Assembly: GCA_032209605.1 (NCBI GenBank)
Contig: JASFXZ010000016.1
Location: forward strand, 7,130,001-7,194,000
Reading direction: 5' to 3'
Length of the DNA stretch: 64,000 nt
Source: Mactromeris polynyma
Taxonomy: Eukaryota > Mollusca > Bivalvia > Venerida > Mactridae
A model generated the notes under the pieces. It was not told the origin of the DNA. It saw only the letters and a program-made list of their open reading frames with translations, and did no database searches. The position numbers and the translations under genes were made by a program. Below, one piece after another: positions 1-12,268 of the stretch (the stretch's first letter is position 1; every line of letters begins with the position of its first letter).

Positions 1-78
1 AGCACAACAGTGAAAATGGACTTGAAAATTGTGTTCTTAATTTTGAGGTGGTCTTTAAGTGAGGTTTAACTGTACTAT
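1..78 (+). repeat. 3' end of a pogo-like MITE (family 1), cut by window edge
   Basis: The segment matches the right-hand part of the complete elements at 6520-6695 and 42549-42768: the shared words 'cagtgaaaatggacttg' and 'ttgaggtggtcttt' are followed by a degenerate right terminus 'gaggtttaactgta'. The left end lies outside the window. No coding capacity. Confidence 0.6.
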
Positions 79-533
79 GAACAGAATATATATTTGATGT
101 AACCCAATGTCTTTCTTAGATAAACTTACTGCACTATTGCTTAATATATTGCTTAAAATTCTTCCTATGTCACACAATACTATATGTTGTATTAAGGACC
201 ACAATGGAAATAAGAGTTTTTACTTAAACTATATTTTTGTGTTATCCTTAACATATACTGTTGATAGATATGACTTTATGAATTCATGCATATTGTTTTT
301 ACCAATGTATCTCTTAATTTTATATTGCCATGTAAATTGAACATTTTATGTTGAAATAAATAAATCTAGCCAAATGTGGATTTAAATAAAAATACTGCCA
401 ACTAAAATTTCATCCAAGTGTAGAGATGCATGTTGCTCGCCCAGAACAATTTCACACAGTAATGAACCAGTAGTGATCTTTTTGTTGTACATTACCCATG
501 AAAACTGAAATTCCTTCATTAACATTGCTTTGA

Positions 534-629
534 GGTAATGAAAGCAATACTGGACTACTAGTATATATCTACTTCTTTAGCGGTAATGAAAGCAATACTA
601 GACTACTAGTATATATCTACTTCTTTAGC
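534..629. repeat. 48-bp tandem duplication
   Basis: Two 48-bp copies (534-581, 582-629) differ at one base (tactgg/tactag). Each begins ggtaatgaaagcaatact. The rest of 79-776 is AT-rich with no gene seen; it is probably intron of the minus-strand gene whose exon ends at 777. Confidence 0.85.
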
Positions 630-776
630 TACCTACAGATAGACTAGTTTTCTCTTCATCCACAGACTTACACTTACCAGCCCTTTTTTATGGCAAATTT
701 GGGGCCAATATTGGGCCCCGTTACCCAAAGAAAAAGTAGATATTTTTCCCAAAAAAACTGAAAAATAGCTGCTTAC

Positions 777-1524
777 CTAAATTCATTTTCTTTATCACTT
801 GGGCTCTGATCTCTCGACTTTACATCAATTCTACAAGTTACACCTTGAAGTGTCAATTCTTTAGCAAACTCCTGAGCTTTACCAACTTCTTTATTGTTTA
901 TGGCAGCCTCTAAACCATGTGCTACCTCCTGCGCTTTCTTCAATCCATGAGGTGCTCCTAAATGACTCGCCATTTTTAAACTTCCGAATTTATCTATTGT
1001 ATCCGATACCTCTGTCGAACGAGTTATAAGTCCCATTGGAACATACAAGTCTTCTGACACTAAATTATCAGAATTAAATCTTTCCGTACCATATTTCCTG
1101 TCAGATGTAGAATCTTTTTCGGCACTTTTTCGTTCTTCCAATGCTGGAGTAACCTCCCTTGATCTAATTGTTTCGCTAAATGTCGATGATTTCAGTAATG
1201 ATTCTAACGTTTGGGGCAATTCCTTTGGATGAATGTGAAGACTATCACAGAGAAGGTTAATTTTCCTACTCACTGCTTCATTTTCTTTATCTCCGTCTAT
1301 TTTGTCTTCAGCGTTCCTGTGTACCACCTGACCAAAAGGGTTAAAGGGAGCAGGTTCAAATGGAGGAACCAATAAAATATCTTCTTTATTTCCCTCCCCT
1401 ACTGGAGAGTTTTCAATATCACTTGATGCAGAGTCACTATCACTATTTTTCTGATCAATTTGTTTTAAGTCAAATAAGGACCGACGACTGTATCTGTTTC
1501 CACTGAGGTTACTTTTCCTTTTCT
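777..1524 (-). CDS. SHARPIN/HOIL-1-like protein, exon 3 (partial gene)
   Basis: Coding exon of about 249 residues. It enters through an acceptor 'gttgcag|AG' with one base of a codon carried from exon 2, and leaves through a good donor 'TTTAG|GTAAGC' in phase 2, so the gene continues beyond the left edge. Most of the exon is low-complexity, Ser/Asp/Glu-rich and probably disordered. The last 55 residues change character: from LKKAQEVAHGLEAAINNKEV onward there are two amphipathic helices spaced A..L..A....A..A..L..Q.V. This pattern resembles the LUBAC-tethering motif (LTM) of HOIL-1 and SHARPIN, which in those proteins precedes the ubiquitin-like and NZF domains. Known of the family: these proteins hold HOIP in the linear ubiquitin chain assembly complex in the cytosol. 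Family assignment is inference from the pattern plus synteny with MAF1; it could be RBCK1-like rather than SHARPIN. Confidence 0.55.
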
Positions 1525-2454
1525 CTGCAACAGTTTGCACGGCAACAAGCAGATAAGCTACAAAATAAATCACAATATGGATGTTGTTTTCTGATAAAAT
1601 ATTAATATCTCCACAAGTAACACAAGTCATGTGAGCCTCTATAGGGTTTTTTTCAGCTGTATTTATAGCCGTATTTCAGCTATATTCCCAATTTCAAAAA
1701 GTATACAATTTGATTGTAAAAATTCCCAATAAATCTGAAGAAAAAAAATTGGGTTTAATTTATAATTAGACAGAGATTGACAAAGTTAGAGGTTTTTCTC
1801 TAACATGAAGTTTTAATATATAAATAGTAATTGTCCATTAATTAATTACTACATGTACAGCCTTTACTTTTATTTCTAATATTTTGCTGTAATTGCTAAT
1901 CCTAAGTTTAACATGCAAAAACTCCCAATTTGAAGGTGAGGACCAATCTTCTCAGAAAAGCCAAAATAAACCCTGCTCTAGCAACCAAAGACATGTAAGT
2001 TAAATATCTAAGTCGAAAAACATAGGTAAATTTTGGAGATTTAAAATTCACAACCTGTCGTCTGACGTTCTCATTCTTTTTTGGGGGGGGACGTTCACTT
2101 TCTTAACATTGGAAAAAACATTTTGACAAAGAGACAAAGCATATTAGACAAATCAAATCACTTACCGGTATTCTTTAAACCAATAAAAATATATTTTCTA
2201 ATGCAGTCTCAGCATTACTTTTGAAAAATGTCATATTCAAAGAAGCTGTCAAAAGAGTAATATACCGAAACACGTTGTCAATTGGTCATCCTATGTTTCA
2301 TCATGATTTTATACTAAGCTTATATTTTTATGGTTTAAGAAAATTAATGATTAAGAACAAAAGACATTAACACGCAAAATTCCGAAATTTACGACAATCG
2401 ATTTTTGATTAAAATAACACTGTCTACCTTCAAACAGCTACCTATAGCATGCAA

Positions 2455-2640
2455 GGGTTCCACAAGGTGCTGAATCTCAAGGGTCATTTTGATAATCAGA
2501 TTTTACCATATTATACCAAAACACCTATAGTATAATTTAGAGAAAAACTGACCCTTCAGCCAAAAGCCTATATAAGGGTCCAAATATGGCCTTTTGGAAA
2601 TTCCAGAAGTTAAAGGGTCAACTCCAGGGTCAAATGAAAC
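2455..2640. repeat. Dispersed GGGTCAA-rich repeat, copy 1
   Basis: Shares 'gacccttcagccaaaagcc', 'ggaaattcc' and 'ccagggtcaaatgaaaccc' with 25790-25920, and the last part with 23855-23930, all in the same orientation. The repeated GGGTCAA word occurs several times per copy. It lies just downstream of exon 2 of the minus-strand gene. The family is not recognised. The rest of 1525-2722 is AT-rich intron with a G8 run near 2083. Confidence 0.55.
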
Positions 2641-2722
2641 CCATGTCATGATGCCAAACACTCATTTTCAAGTTGATAGGGACTTTCGGCTAACACAATG
2701 GGAACTATTGTGGGAAACTTAC

Positions 2723-2951
2723 TAGTATTGGGGACTATTTCCTCAATTTTATTGGTATTAACTTCCTGCAGGATTGAATTTACCGTCTGCTCAAAATGAT
2801 CAATCTGCTGTTGGTCTAGAGCGTCAAACTGAAGAACAAATCTCCGCCATACGGTTCCAACTTTATGACTGTACTCATGCCAATGTTCTTCTCGTATCAC
2901 ATAACTATAGTCACTGCCTTTATTTCGATTCAATACAACACTAAAACATAT
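2723..2951 (-). CDS. SHARPIN/HOIL-1-like protein, exon 2
   Basis: Exon of 229 nt: acceptor 'atattttcag|ATATG' in phase 0 and a perfect donor 'ACTA|GTAAGT' in phase 1. These match exon 1 (ends phase 0) and exon 3 (starts phase 1), which is the main reason to join the three. It encodes residues 93-168 of the joined protein. The run WRRFVLQFDALDQQQIDHFE looks like the last strand and C-terminal helix of a pleckstrin-homology fold. SHARPIN has an N-terminal PH-like domain, so this fits that architecture. If the donor is ignored, the frame stays open only to a stop at 2646. Confidence 0.6.
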
Positions 2952-4137
2952 CTGAAAATATAGCATTTCAAATATGGTGTAAAATTTTATCATTTCAATC
3001 GAAAGTTTTAAATAGTGCTTTTTCAAGTATCTATCTATAAGGTACATAATAATATTTTCTTGACAAAATATGCTTATTTATAAATATGAAATAATTGGTG
3101 ATAATTGCCTTTACAGATGTACTCAACAAAACGGCATAGTTGCTTACCTTATATGTATCCCAAAACTACATAATACAAGTGTCCAATACAGGTATTTTCT
3201 ATCCTGGCCATGCAGTAAGTGTCAAGTTATTGCAAGCGTAGAAAACACCTGTATCAAATCTGTATCAAACTTGTGTTTTGCAATTCAAGGAAACTTTAAA
3301 GGAAAGTTATGATGCAATATTTTAGAGTATGTCTGTAATTTGAACACAAACCACTAACACACAACAAAAACATTAAAACTGCATTTGACCTACATTCAGT
3401 TTATCTAATATGTGCACTAGTAAAGCAAAAACAAAAGTGGACATCATATTATCTCTCTTAAATGTTCGATAATATACGGTAGAGGCGTCAAACGGCGTAT
3501 CTATGGAGAAAAGGGTTAAAAGATATAGGTCAACTCAAGAGTCAAAACAGGAACAAGACAAACATATACAAGAGACAAACATATACAAGAGACACACGTC
3601 TTAGGAACACGTACCAATGGAAGAGCAACATCTCCATAACTTGAAGTCAGTCCTACCAGTATTAAAGGTCATTAACATGAAACTAATAGTAAGGAGAACA
3701 AGTTGCAATACCTGCATATTTCATGCACATAATATTTGCAATACAGACATCTTTACCAAACATTATTCATCAATAACTAATTGTTTGAATCACTTACTAT
3801 AGTGTAAGCAGTGTAACATCCTTATATCATACAGGTCCTAGATACACAGTATGTATACATACACTTTCCTGCGGAAACTTGATAGAATGCATCCATTATA
3901 GTATATCCCTGTTACATAGTTAGATTGACATTTATGATGTCATAAACACATGACATTCGTTCAACATTTATAACTTAATTGATTACAACAGCCTTAATCA
4001 TGTACTGTATCTCATTGACATGTTAAATTTAAATCTTCAGTTTATTACATGGACACGCCACCAAGTTGTTTAGAGAATTATGAACATTTCTATTTGTCAA
4101 CATTAATTTTTGCACAGGAAACTTGAAACAAGCATAG

Positions 4138-4230
4138 GTGGCCGGTGAGTGGCCATGACGTTAACCACCCGCATCGAAAATGTTTTTAATTAGATGCAGG
4201 TTGTAAATGTGATCGCCACTCACTGGCCAC
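4138..4230. repeat. 93-bp imperfect palindrome (foldback element)
   Basis: Arms 4138-4153 (GTGGCCGGTGAGTGGC) and 4215-4230 (GCCACTCACTGGCCAC) pair with one mismatch. Pairing continues inward, with some mismatches, towards GCATC/GATGC near the centre. The GC-rich arms contrast with the AT-rich intron around them. Probably a small non-autonomous DNA element. Confidence 0.7.
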
Positions 4231-4263
4231 ATATGGAAACAAGTGCAGTATACAGCGTGCACC

Positions 4264-4412
4264 GGAGATTGTCATGAGTTCTCTCCCCTTCCACATGTAT
4301 ATCATTTCTATAGTATATGTAAATATAGTATTATATAAACATTTGCTATAGCAGAGATTAAGGGAGAGAACTCTAGAACTTAGAAGGGATAAAGGGAGAG
4401 AACTCTAGAAGA
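4264..4412. repeat. MITE with GAGTTNTCTCCC termini
   Basis: Left terminus 'gagattgtcatgagttctct' faces inverted 'aagggagagaactctag', the latter present twice (around 4361 and 4391). The same inverted motif, as GTTATCTCCCTTTATC, brackets elements at 44838-44940, 45682-45780 and their copies near 58.2 and 59.0 kb. Palindromic, no coding capacity. Confidence 0.6.
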
Positions 4413-5689
4413 GAAATAGAACTAGATGTGTCCATAGCACAGGGATGCCCCCCGCCCACTGGATCTTTCAGTAGAATGCAAATATTTTCTTCAGTGGAAT
4501 GCAAAATACAAGAATGCCTCTTGGTAATGGAAGGCATTTTCAAGCGTACCATATATTAAAATATAAAAAGAATGTCTTTACCTGTAATAACCAATTTTAC
4601 AACATACTTAAAATACTTTTTTAAAGATCAACTTAAACTGCTTTGAAGAAGTCCTTGAACATACATTTATATACAGTAGATAAGCAAGATAATGTTCTCC
4701 ATTTTATGTCAATGAGAGGACAACCAATTAAATAAACGACTGTGTAAAAACTGCTATTCATAGGTAACATTTTTTTTTCTTCACCCAGCAATCGATTATT
4801 GAATAAATAAATGACTGCAGTTTGCTTTGAATATATATGAGCTCTTCCATGACAAAACCTGTATTAGTTATGGATATTTATTGGTTATGATGTCAAGTAT
4901 CTCACAATGAAAATTTAGATTTAACAATTTGCAACTCAGTGCTTTCTCTTGGAAGTGTTTTGGTGGCTTTTTTGTGATGTATAGAATTAAATGAACGTGA
5001 AAACGTGTACGTTTGATGCAATTTTTTTTCATTTAAAAATATTTTTTTAGACTAAAATGCACATTTTAGTAAAGCGTTCCTGTGTGATGTCATCATTTTT
5101 GCTTACTTATGCATTTTGTTCTTGATATTGGAATCACTATAAAATCAAAAGTAGATGAAAGATTTTAATACTTTTGGTAGTAAATGAAAGTTGAAAAATT
5201 TATCTGTTGAAAAATGTGAAACCTGAAAATCAATCTTTTTGGTCTCCAATACAGATTTAGTCCTGGAACAGCTCATAGTTATGCCTATCATACTGAAGAC
5301 AATTGTATACATTAACGAGGACTATTGTTTTACGTTATTATTACTATTGAAGGGCATGTTTAAATATGACAACATTCAAATAGAAATTATATATACAAAC
5401 CACAATGAAATCAAACAAGAGACAATGTGGCACTTAAGAACATATAACATGTACATGTACGATGCAAACTCTTCAGACCCACGTCCTGTAGATAATGAAA
5501 GTCTGACTGTTGTTGATGAGAGGTTGTTGTCAAAGAGAGGTTGAGTTGTTAGTACTTCAATACATCAGGAAAATTGATAATGTTGTTGAAGAGATGTTGT
5601 TACCGGAAAGAGGGCCACATGATGAAGAGACTCGGGGGTCAAGCAAGAAATGCCAGGAGGTCGTGTCTACGTTATACTTATTTCCGATA

Positions 5690-5858
5690 CAGTCAGACCT
5701 CGTTTATGCGACAACCTTCATTTCGAATACTTGGTATCATCCAAAATAAATATCAGATCCTGATGTACCTTCTTATAATAGGCATGTCAAACTGAAATGG
5801 GCTATTCGAAATCATGTATTATTCGAAATAACATTTCTGACTTGATAAAGTCTGACTG
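5690..5858 (+). mobile_element. MITE family 2 (CAGTCAGACC termini, TA target)
   Basis: Starts CAGTCAGACCTCG and ends GTCTGACTG, flanked on both sides by TA (5688-5689, 5859-5860). Internal words such as 'cttggtatcatcc', 'ggcatgtcaaa' and 'gaaatgggctatt' recur at 11656-11842 and, inverted, at about 28560-28702. TA target and CAG..CTG ends fit the Tc1/mariner-pogo superfamily. The flanking intron (2952-5689, 5859-6519) shows no other gene. Confidence 0.7.
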
Positions 5859-6519
5859 TAATATATAAAGCATCATATGCAAAAATAAAGATGCATATTG
5901 ACGTGTGTGTTTCCAGTTACAGGGTATACAAATGAGTTAAATTATTCAATATGAATGGAGAATCAATGATTTATTTCATTAATACCCAAAGTTACCATAA
6001 TTGCATTGGGACTCATACAAATACTGCTCTATACAAATACATGCATATATTATCTTATATCAATTCAATTGTGACGCATGATTTTATCAGTAAGCAAACA
6101 TATTGTACTGAAACATACCTTATACAATGATCAGATACAGAAATATTTTACTGCTATCCAAAAAATACCTGTATTTATTGTACACTGCTAAATATAGACA
6201 TTTATGATATGATAGCAATTTCGAGGAAACCAGATGATGCTGTGTCAAGGTAAAGAATTACGTAAAATTTTCCCCACTTTAAATATTTAAAAGTTAAAAT
6301 ATATAAGAGTTCAATCAAAGAATGAAACTCAGGTTGGTATGGTTAATTCTAAATGACACAAAGTCTTGTTATGTTTAATGTTCGAGCAATAGCATTTGAA
6401 TCCATGAAAGACCAAGTAACGGACCAGAAAGGGACAGACAGACAGAGTGACAGACTATTGGGCAAGATGTAAACCTATTGCTCTCAAATGGACAACCAGT
6501 AGTGGACAACTGTAATATA

Positions 6520-6695
6520 CAGTAAAACCTTGATAATAAGACCACTCTTGCGACCCCTGAAAACTGGTCTTAATATTGAGTTGGTCTTCATATCAAGGTT
6601 GAATAAAGAGCAAAACAGTGAAAATGGACTTGAAATTTGTGTTCTTAATTTTGAGGTGGTCTTATTATTGAGGTGGCCGTAGTGGGGTTTTGCTG
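6520..6695 (+). mobile_element. pogo-like MITE family 1 (CAGTAAAACC termini)
   Basis: Begins CAGTAAAACCTTGATAAT after TA and ends GGTTTTGCTG before TA. Internal sequence is built from words like 'ttattattgaggtggtct' facing 'ataagaccacc', so the element folds back. Copies: 12122-12268, 37185-37339, 42549-42768, 44574-44701, 55508-55727, from 57791, and a relative at 38172. 6696-8464 is otherwise AT-rich intron. Confidence 0.75.
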
Positions 6696-8085
6696 TAAAT
6701 TGAAAATATATAAACATAGGCTAGTGAAAATTTGATCAGTTTTTAATCAAATATGATTCAGTTTAAATTATTACAGACACATAGAAACTTGGTGAATAAA
6801 GAACAATATATTGAATGTCGCAACAATTAGACATATTGTGTGTCAATGATTGCAACATTGTAAATAGTACAATTTTCATTTTGTACAAAGCAGCCATACT
6901 ATTGTGCACAACAGCTATACTTTATGTTGTATGACCGTCATATTCTACATGTAAATCTATATGTCTAATATTCATGTACATAAATGTAAATATGCACTTA
7001 CGACGCACATATGTTATGACGCACATGTTACGCTCTTCAGAAATTGAGGAAATAAAACATATTTATCAACCTACTGAAAATAGATAAAATGTTCCACTTG
7101 TTTCATGTTTATTAATACATGAATGTAATGCCGATGTTAACAGGGTCTATTCCTAAATATATATAAAAACAGAAACATCTTAATACAAATGTATGATAAA
7201 CTCGTTCATAAAAATTGTGTTATATCAAATTTCACTATAAATTTCATACTACATGTATTGTGAAAAGCATGAAACTTGATAGATATTGCTTCCATTCTCA
7301 TTTCAATATTGGTCATATATACGAGGGTTGTACCATTAAATCGTAGACTAGGTCTATAATTTAATAATTTGACGTTCCAATGTAATGATTTTACACAAAT
7401 ATACTATTTAATCATTTTTGATCTGTTTTATTTTATTTGTTTTGAAAATAAAACATACTTGTGCATTTTTGTTACAATATGGAACTTCACATAGTACACG
7501 GGCGCGGCGCATGTCTTTTGACAACATAATCGAAATAGCTCTAGCTTTAAATAAGTTGTATTAACTGTGCCAAACTTCATTATTCCGCCAAATTACGTTA
7601 TACATGTATTATTTGATCATTTTGACGTCATACTTTCAAATTTCATAAACGTAACGTCTGTTATTTCTGCATGGCGCTATTTTTACGCAAACCTGTGTTT
7701 AATGAATCCTGAAAAAAATGTGACGTCTGAAAAAGCAGCGGCGCACTTCGCAGTCATCAGATTCTGTGTAGAGTGCAGAATGACCCCCACAGACACTCCG
7801 ATGAGGATGAAATATGTGAGCAGTACAGTGATATGTCGCAGGCACTCGTATTTAAGTGACATAAGAGATTTTGATATTCTCAGATTTCAGAGAGTGGATC
7901 ATCCCCCATACTTCCCCGACATTTAACCCATGGATTGTGCTGACGTTCCGGCTCTGAAGTCTCCTCTATGAGGGCCAAAGTTAAAAAATCGCGATGAGGT
8001 CAAGTATGCCATTAAGTATACAGAAGTCGAAATAAGGATAAATCGGTGTTTTCGAATTGGGTGCAGTGCCATAAAAAATGCGTAC

Positions 8086-8102
8086 AATATGGCGGCGAAT
8101 AT
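8086..8102 (+). promoter_or_regulatory. ATGGCGGC motif (YY1-like) in intron 1
   Basis: AATATGGCGGCGAA lies about 370 bases downstream of the donor of exon 1 of the minus-strand gene. YY1 prefers AAnATGGCGGC and often sits just inside transcribed regions. The match is one motif only, so function is inference. Confidence 0.25.
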
Positions 8103-8464
8103 TTCTAGAAAGAGTAAACATCAAAATCACAAAACGACGTTATGACATTGATATGCTCACCGCAGGTTCGTATGTCCTGTTATTCATTTTAGTGTTATTT
8201 CAACAATTTGTGAGACAGTTCAATATAATTTTGTATACATGTTGAGAAGATGCTGATAATACAACACTGACAATTTTAAGAACTTTTGTTAATGTTTTGT
8301 TGTTTTAAAGCCATTGTCTATGATTTAATGGGACAACCCTCGTATACTAAGGGCATGCTTTGACACAAACCTATTTTAACTACGTATTTGGTAAAGACGT
8401 AGTTACAACAAATTGCATCAAATCTTCAAGCTTCAATCACATAGATTTCGCTATTTTTGCATAC

Positions 8465-8740
8465 CTCGTTCTCCTGTCCCGTATCTTCTAGAGTAAATGG
8501 GAAATCATCAGGAACGTCCGTAATTTTACATAAATGTACGACACAGTACTTGGACCAAACTAATGTCAAATCACCCGACAAACAAACATCCTTAACAGCG
8601 CCAAACTCATCAAACGTCAGCGATGGTTCAGGAAAATAGAGTTCACACGGACAATGAGCAACTGAATGCTCCAGTATCACTTGATCCGTAAAGAAGGAAT
8701 GCCTTTTCTGCACTTTTGCCTTTTTCTTTCTAAACGGCAT
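8465..8740 (-). CDS. SHARPIN/HOIL-1-like protein, first coding exon
   Basis: Begins at an ATG (8740) with an in-frame stop two codons upstream, so this is the natural start. It encodes 92 residues, starting with a basic MPFRKKKAKVQKR stretch, and ends at 'AACGAG|GTATGC' in phase 0, which fits exon 2. Alternating hydrophobic segments (VCLSGDLTLVWSKYCVVHLCKI) suggest the beta-strands of the PH-like domain that exon 2 closes. Intron 1 is 5.5 kb. Human SHARPIN also starts with a PH-like domain and lies head-to-head with MAF1, which is the next recognised gene here. Residue-level similarity is too weak to be sure by eye. Confidence 0.55.
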
Positions 8741-11655
8741 TTTTCAAGGTACAAAATATTTTTTTCCAAAGATCAAATACAAAATTAGTCAAAAAGCTTT
8801 GTATATCCAAATAACTTTGTCACTATTGAATCTCTTGTCGTAAAAATAACCTGGTAATCCTAAACACTTTCAGTTTCAACACATTCAAGCTCAGTTTATC
8901 TTAAATCTATAAATGTGAAACAATTTTGTGATTTTATACCCAGGTACGACTTATCAAATATGTCCTAGTTTTCTCATCCTACAGCAGTTATTTACACACA
9001 TAATGAAATGTTTTCCCAAACTTTATACACCTCTGTCATCTAAATATAGACATCAAACTGCTCCGGTCTACATAAACCTACCAATTTTTAACCTTAAAGT
9101 CTTGTATATCAATCCATTTTCACTTTGATAATCAATCGATTTTGCAATCATATATTTGTAGATAAAAAAATGTATTTGTATTATAACCCAATGTCATATA
9201 TCTTGCACAAAAATGTCCATGGGTAATCGTCATAATGACTTAGTCTTAATCTATAGATAAAAATCTCATCCGGAGAATACTTAACACTGATGTAAAAATC
9301 ATTATTTATTACAGTAAGCAGACAACACAACTAACTGACTTGATATAGGTAAATCACACGAAGGCTTGTAACGTACATCAGTATGTTCAGTAGATTGTTA
9401 TTACTTCTTATACTATAGAACTAACAAAGTACATCCATCGAATCTTATATTATATTGTTTGATATCTAGGTCAACAATATCAGCTTACAAATCCCGATGA
9501 GAAATATTTTATAGGTTACTCGGAGTACAGCTCTCTCTATATTATGTTAATTAAAACAAAAGTTTACCATATATTCATAAATGAGTCTATAACTGTCTTA
9601 TCATCACAAAAATAAGATGCTTTTCACAGTCATAGAAGTCTAACATATCAGACATATAACAGGCACTCAACAGATAATCCCTAGTCAAAGTAATGTGCAT
9701 GTAATGTTGTTTTTGTTCAAAAATACTTCTTTACTTCAGTATAAGGATTTTACCCATTTTACCCAAATTAATGTACCACAATTCATATCCTATTCAAAGT
9801 TGACCAATACTCTTCCTCTCTGGCAAATGTTCAAATATAAACCACTTGTATTTCACCATGAATAGCAGACTACAGTAAACAAAGTAAACCTAAACTTCCT
9901 TGTTCATTAATTCGGTAACTTCAGGTGATTCCCCCACTGGTTACATTTATATAATCATTATATTTGGTAAAAAATATTTTCCACAAGTTTCTACCTCAGT
10001 ATTATTTATCTAAACATTGACAGAATGTGATTCAAGTATACTTCAATGTGCCTACAGAACACATATTTGTAGGTCGTTTTTTTTAACAAAATATGAAAAG
10101 AAAAATTATTCAAATGTTTACATTTCAGTGTGGAGATAATGAAGTGTGGGTTTTTGCAAAGATAGGGAATCCCCAAACTAATCTCGTGAACATTTTTCGT
10201 AAATGTATGCCATTTACTATTTTTAGAGACAGTTAAATCATGGCCTACCGCAATTTTCCACGTACAGATTCAAAGAAAAGTGCATTGAAATAAGAAATAT
10301 TACTGCTCTGACGAAATCTTTATTTCATTTAAGCATTAATGCTAATTCAAGCATCTTTACATTTCCGTACATTTGCAGCTACAGTTGAAAATCTATTTAA
10401 TAGATCCACAGTGGACACTCGTAGGCGCAGACTCATAGGGACTTGCAGAATTAGTTCGAGTAAAGAGTATTCCTAGTCAACCGAAGTTGTGTTCAATATA
10501 TGATTTTAATATGCAAGCATGCCTAAACATAATTACAGGAAAATGACATCAACGTAATTTCGGAAAATTTGAATATACATGTACAAACATTGTGCATACT
10601 GCATGACAATAAAATTAAAATACACACTTAACTTTATTTTGGCATATTCTACTAAGATATGGTAGTTCACAGTATGATTTTATCAAGTTTGACAATTTAA
10701 GCATAAGGTGAATCATATTTCTAATTATCTATCAGCGAAAAAACTTCAAACGTGTGCATTTTTAATTACACATCTGTTAGTTCGCAATGCAATTATGTCA
10801 ATATGTTACGTTGTGACACTATTGAGCACAATTGAGCTTCGCTAATTATGAGATGAGAAAATGTATTGTTCAAACTAGGGTACTATTTGGTTCGAGAGTT
10901 CAAGGCTGGGCAGTTCGAACGAACAATCAAACAATATACTGGTAGATTATATAGAGAAGTTTACTGGGACTATGTAATCAGTTCGAGACATCGGGGAATG
11001 TTAGATGCAACCAAGAACCAGCCATCAAGATCCTAAACCACAGATACTAGTTTTCAATTCAGTTATTTTCTATCTTGACCTATGCACCAAGTTAGTGCTA
11101 GCATAGCTGACTGCCAAAAAATCAGGGTGTTATCTTCATAGAACTAACTAACTTAACTGGTCATTTGGGTTGTTAGCAGAAATCCGATTGTGACTGCAAC
11201 AATTACCAGTTAACTGGTAATTTTTTTTAAATCAAATTGTGCAAAGTATATGCTGTTAAAAAGAGTAAATGATTAGCTTTTAAATGGTGTATGTCTTATT
11301 TAGATAAAATGACAATGGATAAAGTAATAATGAATTACCCTATACTACCCTGTGATAAATTGTCAATTCTTAAATCAAGGAATTCTGGAGTTGCTATGTA
11401 TAGCCTTCTTTCAAATTTTTAACAAAAAACAGGAAGTTATAAAGATAACAGTATATACCATTATCTATTTATGCAAACAGATCATATTAGCTGTCTACAC
11501 AAAGCACTTCATTACCCAACAACAAATTGCAAGGACATTTTACTTCAAGTTTTCCACCTTTGACCTAGCCATATTTATCTAACATTCTAATATTCTAACA
11601 CATCACCATCCAGAAACACACATCTTAATGGCCCAATATTACTCCAAAATAACTA
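8741..11655. other. AT-rich intergenic stretch, no gene seen
   Basis: No splice-bounded or protein-like frame was found on either strand. The first few hundred bases should contain the 5' UTR and promoter of the minus-strand gene that starts at 8740, but no clear TATA box or initiator stands out. No long repeat noticed. Confidence 0.4.
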
Positions 11656-11842
11656 CAGCCAAACCTTGTTCATTTGACAACCTACTATCCAAATACTTGG
11701 TATCATCCGAAATAAATACCAGATCCCGATGTATCTTCGTAGGCATGTCAAATTGAAATGGGCTATTTGAAACCATGTATTATTGTAAATAAAATTTCAG
11801 ACCCAACAAATTCAAATGAACTAGGCTCAGTAGGTCGTACTG
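11656..11842 (+). mobile_element. MITE family 2, second copy
   Basis: Begins CAGCCAAACC after TA and ends GTCGTACTG before TA. 'aatacttggtatcatcc', 'gatgtatcttcg' and 'ggcatgtcaaattgaaatgg' match 5690-5858. More diverged at the termini than copy 1. Confidence 0.65.
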
Positions 11843-12121
11843 TATTACCATTATTCATCATCAAACAAGAAACATAACACACGGACATTCATACAACTGA
11901 AAGTATATTTTCAAAGGATTGTTGTTCATAAGTCAAATGGGATTCCTTAAAAACTTGACTGATAAGGTTTGTGACTGATTGATATATACTTTCACATCCT
12001 TCTAAAGCAGACTTTAAAAGGCAATCAGGGATAAGTTTCAATATGCACTGAGACATAAATATCCTCTTTCTTCATTTTGGTGACATCATAAATTTGCGAG
12101 ACTACTTATGTAAACAATATA

Positions 12122-12268
12122 CAGTAAAACCTCAATAATAAGACCACCTCAAAATTGAAAACGCTATTTTCAAGTTCAATTCACTGTTCTGTTCTTTATT
12201 AAAACCACCACAATAAGAAAACCATGTTCAAGGGTCCCAAGGATGGTCTGATTATTGAAGTTTTACTG
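12122..12268 (+). mobile_element. pogo-like MITE family 1, copy
   Basis: TA-flanked, starts CAGTAAAACCTCAATAAT and ends ATTGAAGTTTTACTG: a near-perfect inverted terminus of about 18 bp. The inner part is inverted relative to the 6520 copy ('ttcaattcactgttctg' versus 'cagtgaaaatggacttga'). 12269-13619 is otherwise AT-rich with no gene seen. Confidence 0.75.

Noticed and set aside
7567..7926. 119-residue plus-strand frame in the SHARPIN-like intron
   Set aside because: No ATG start (it opens with a near-cognate codon), no splice context or domain, and composition like translated AT-rich DNA.
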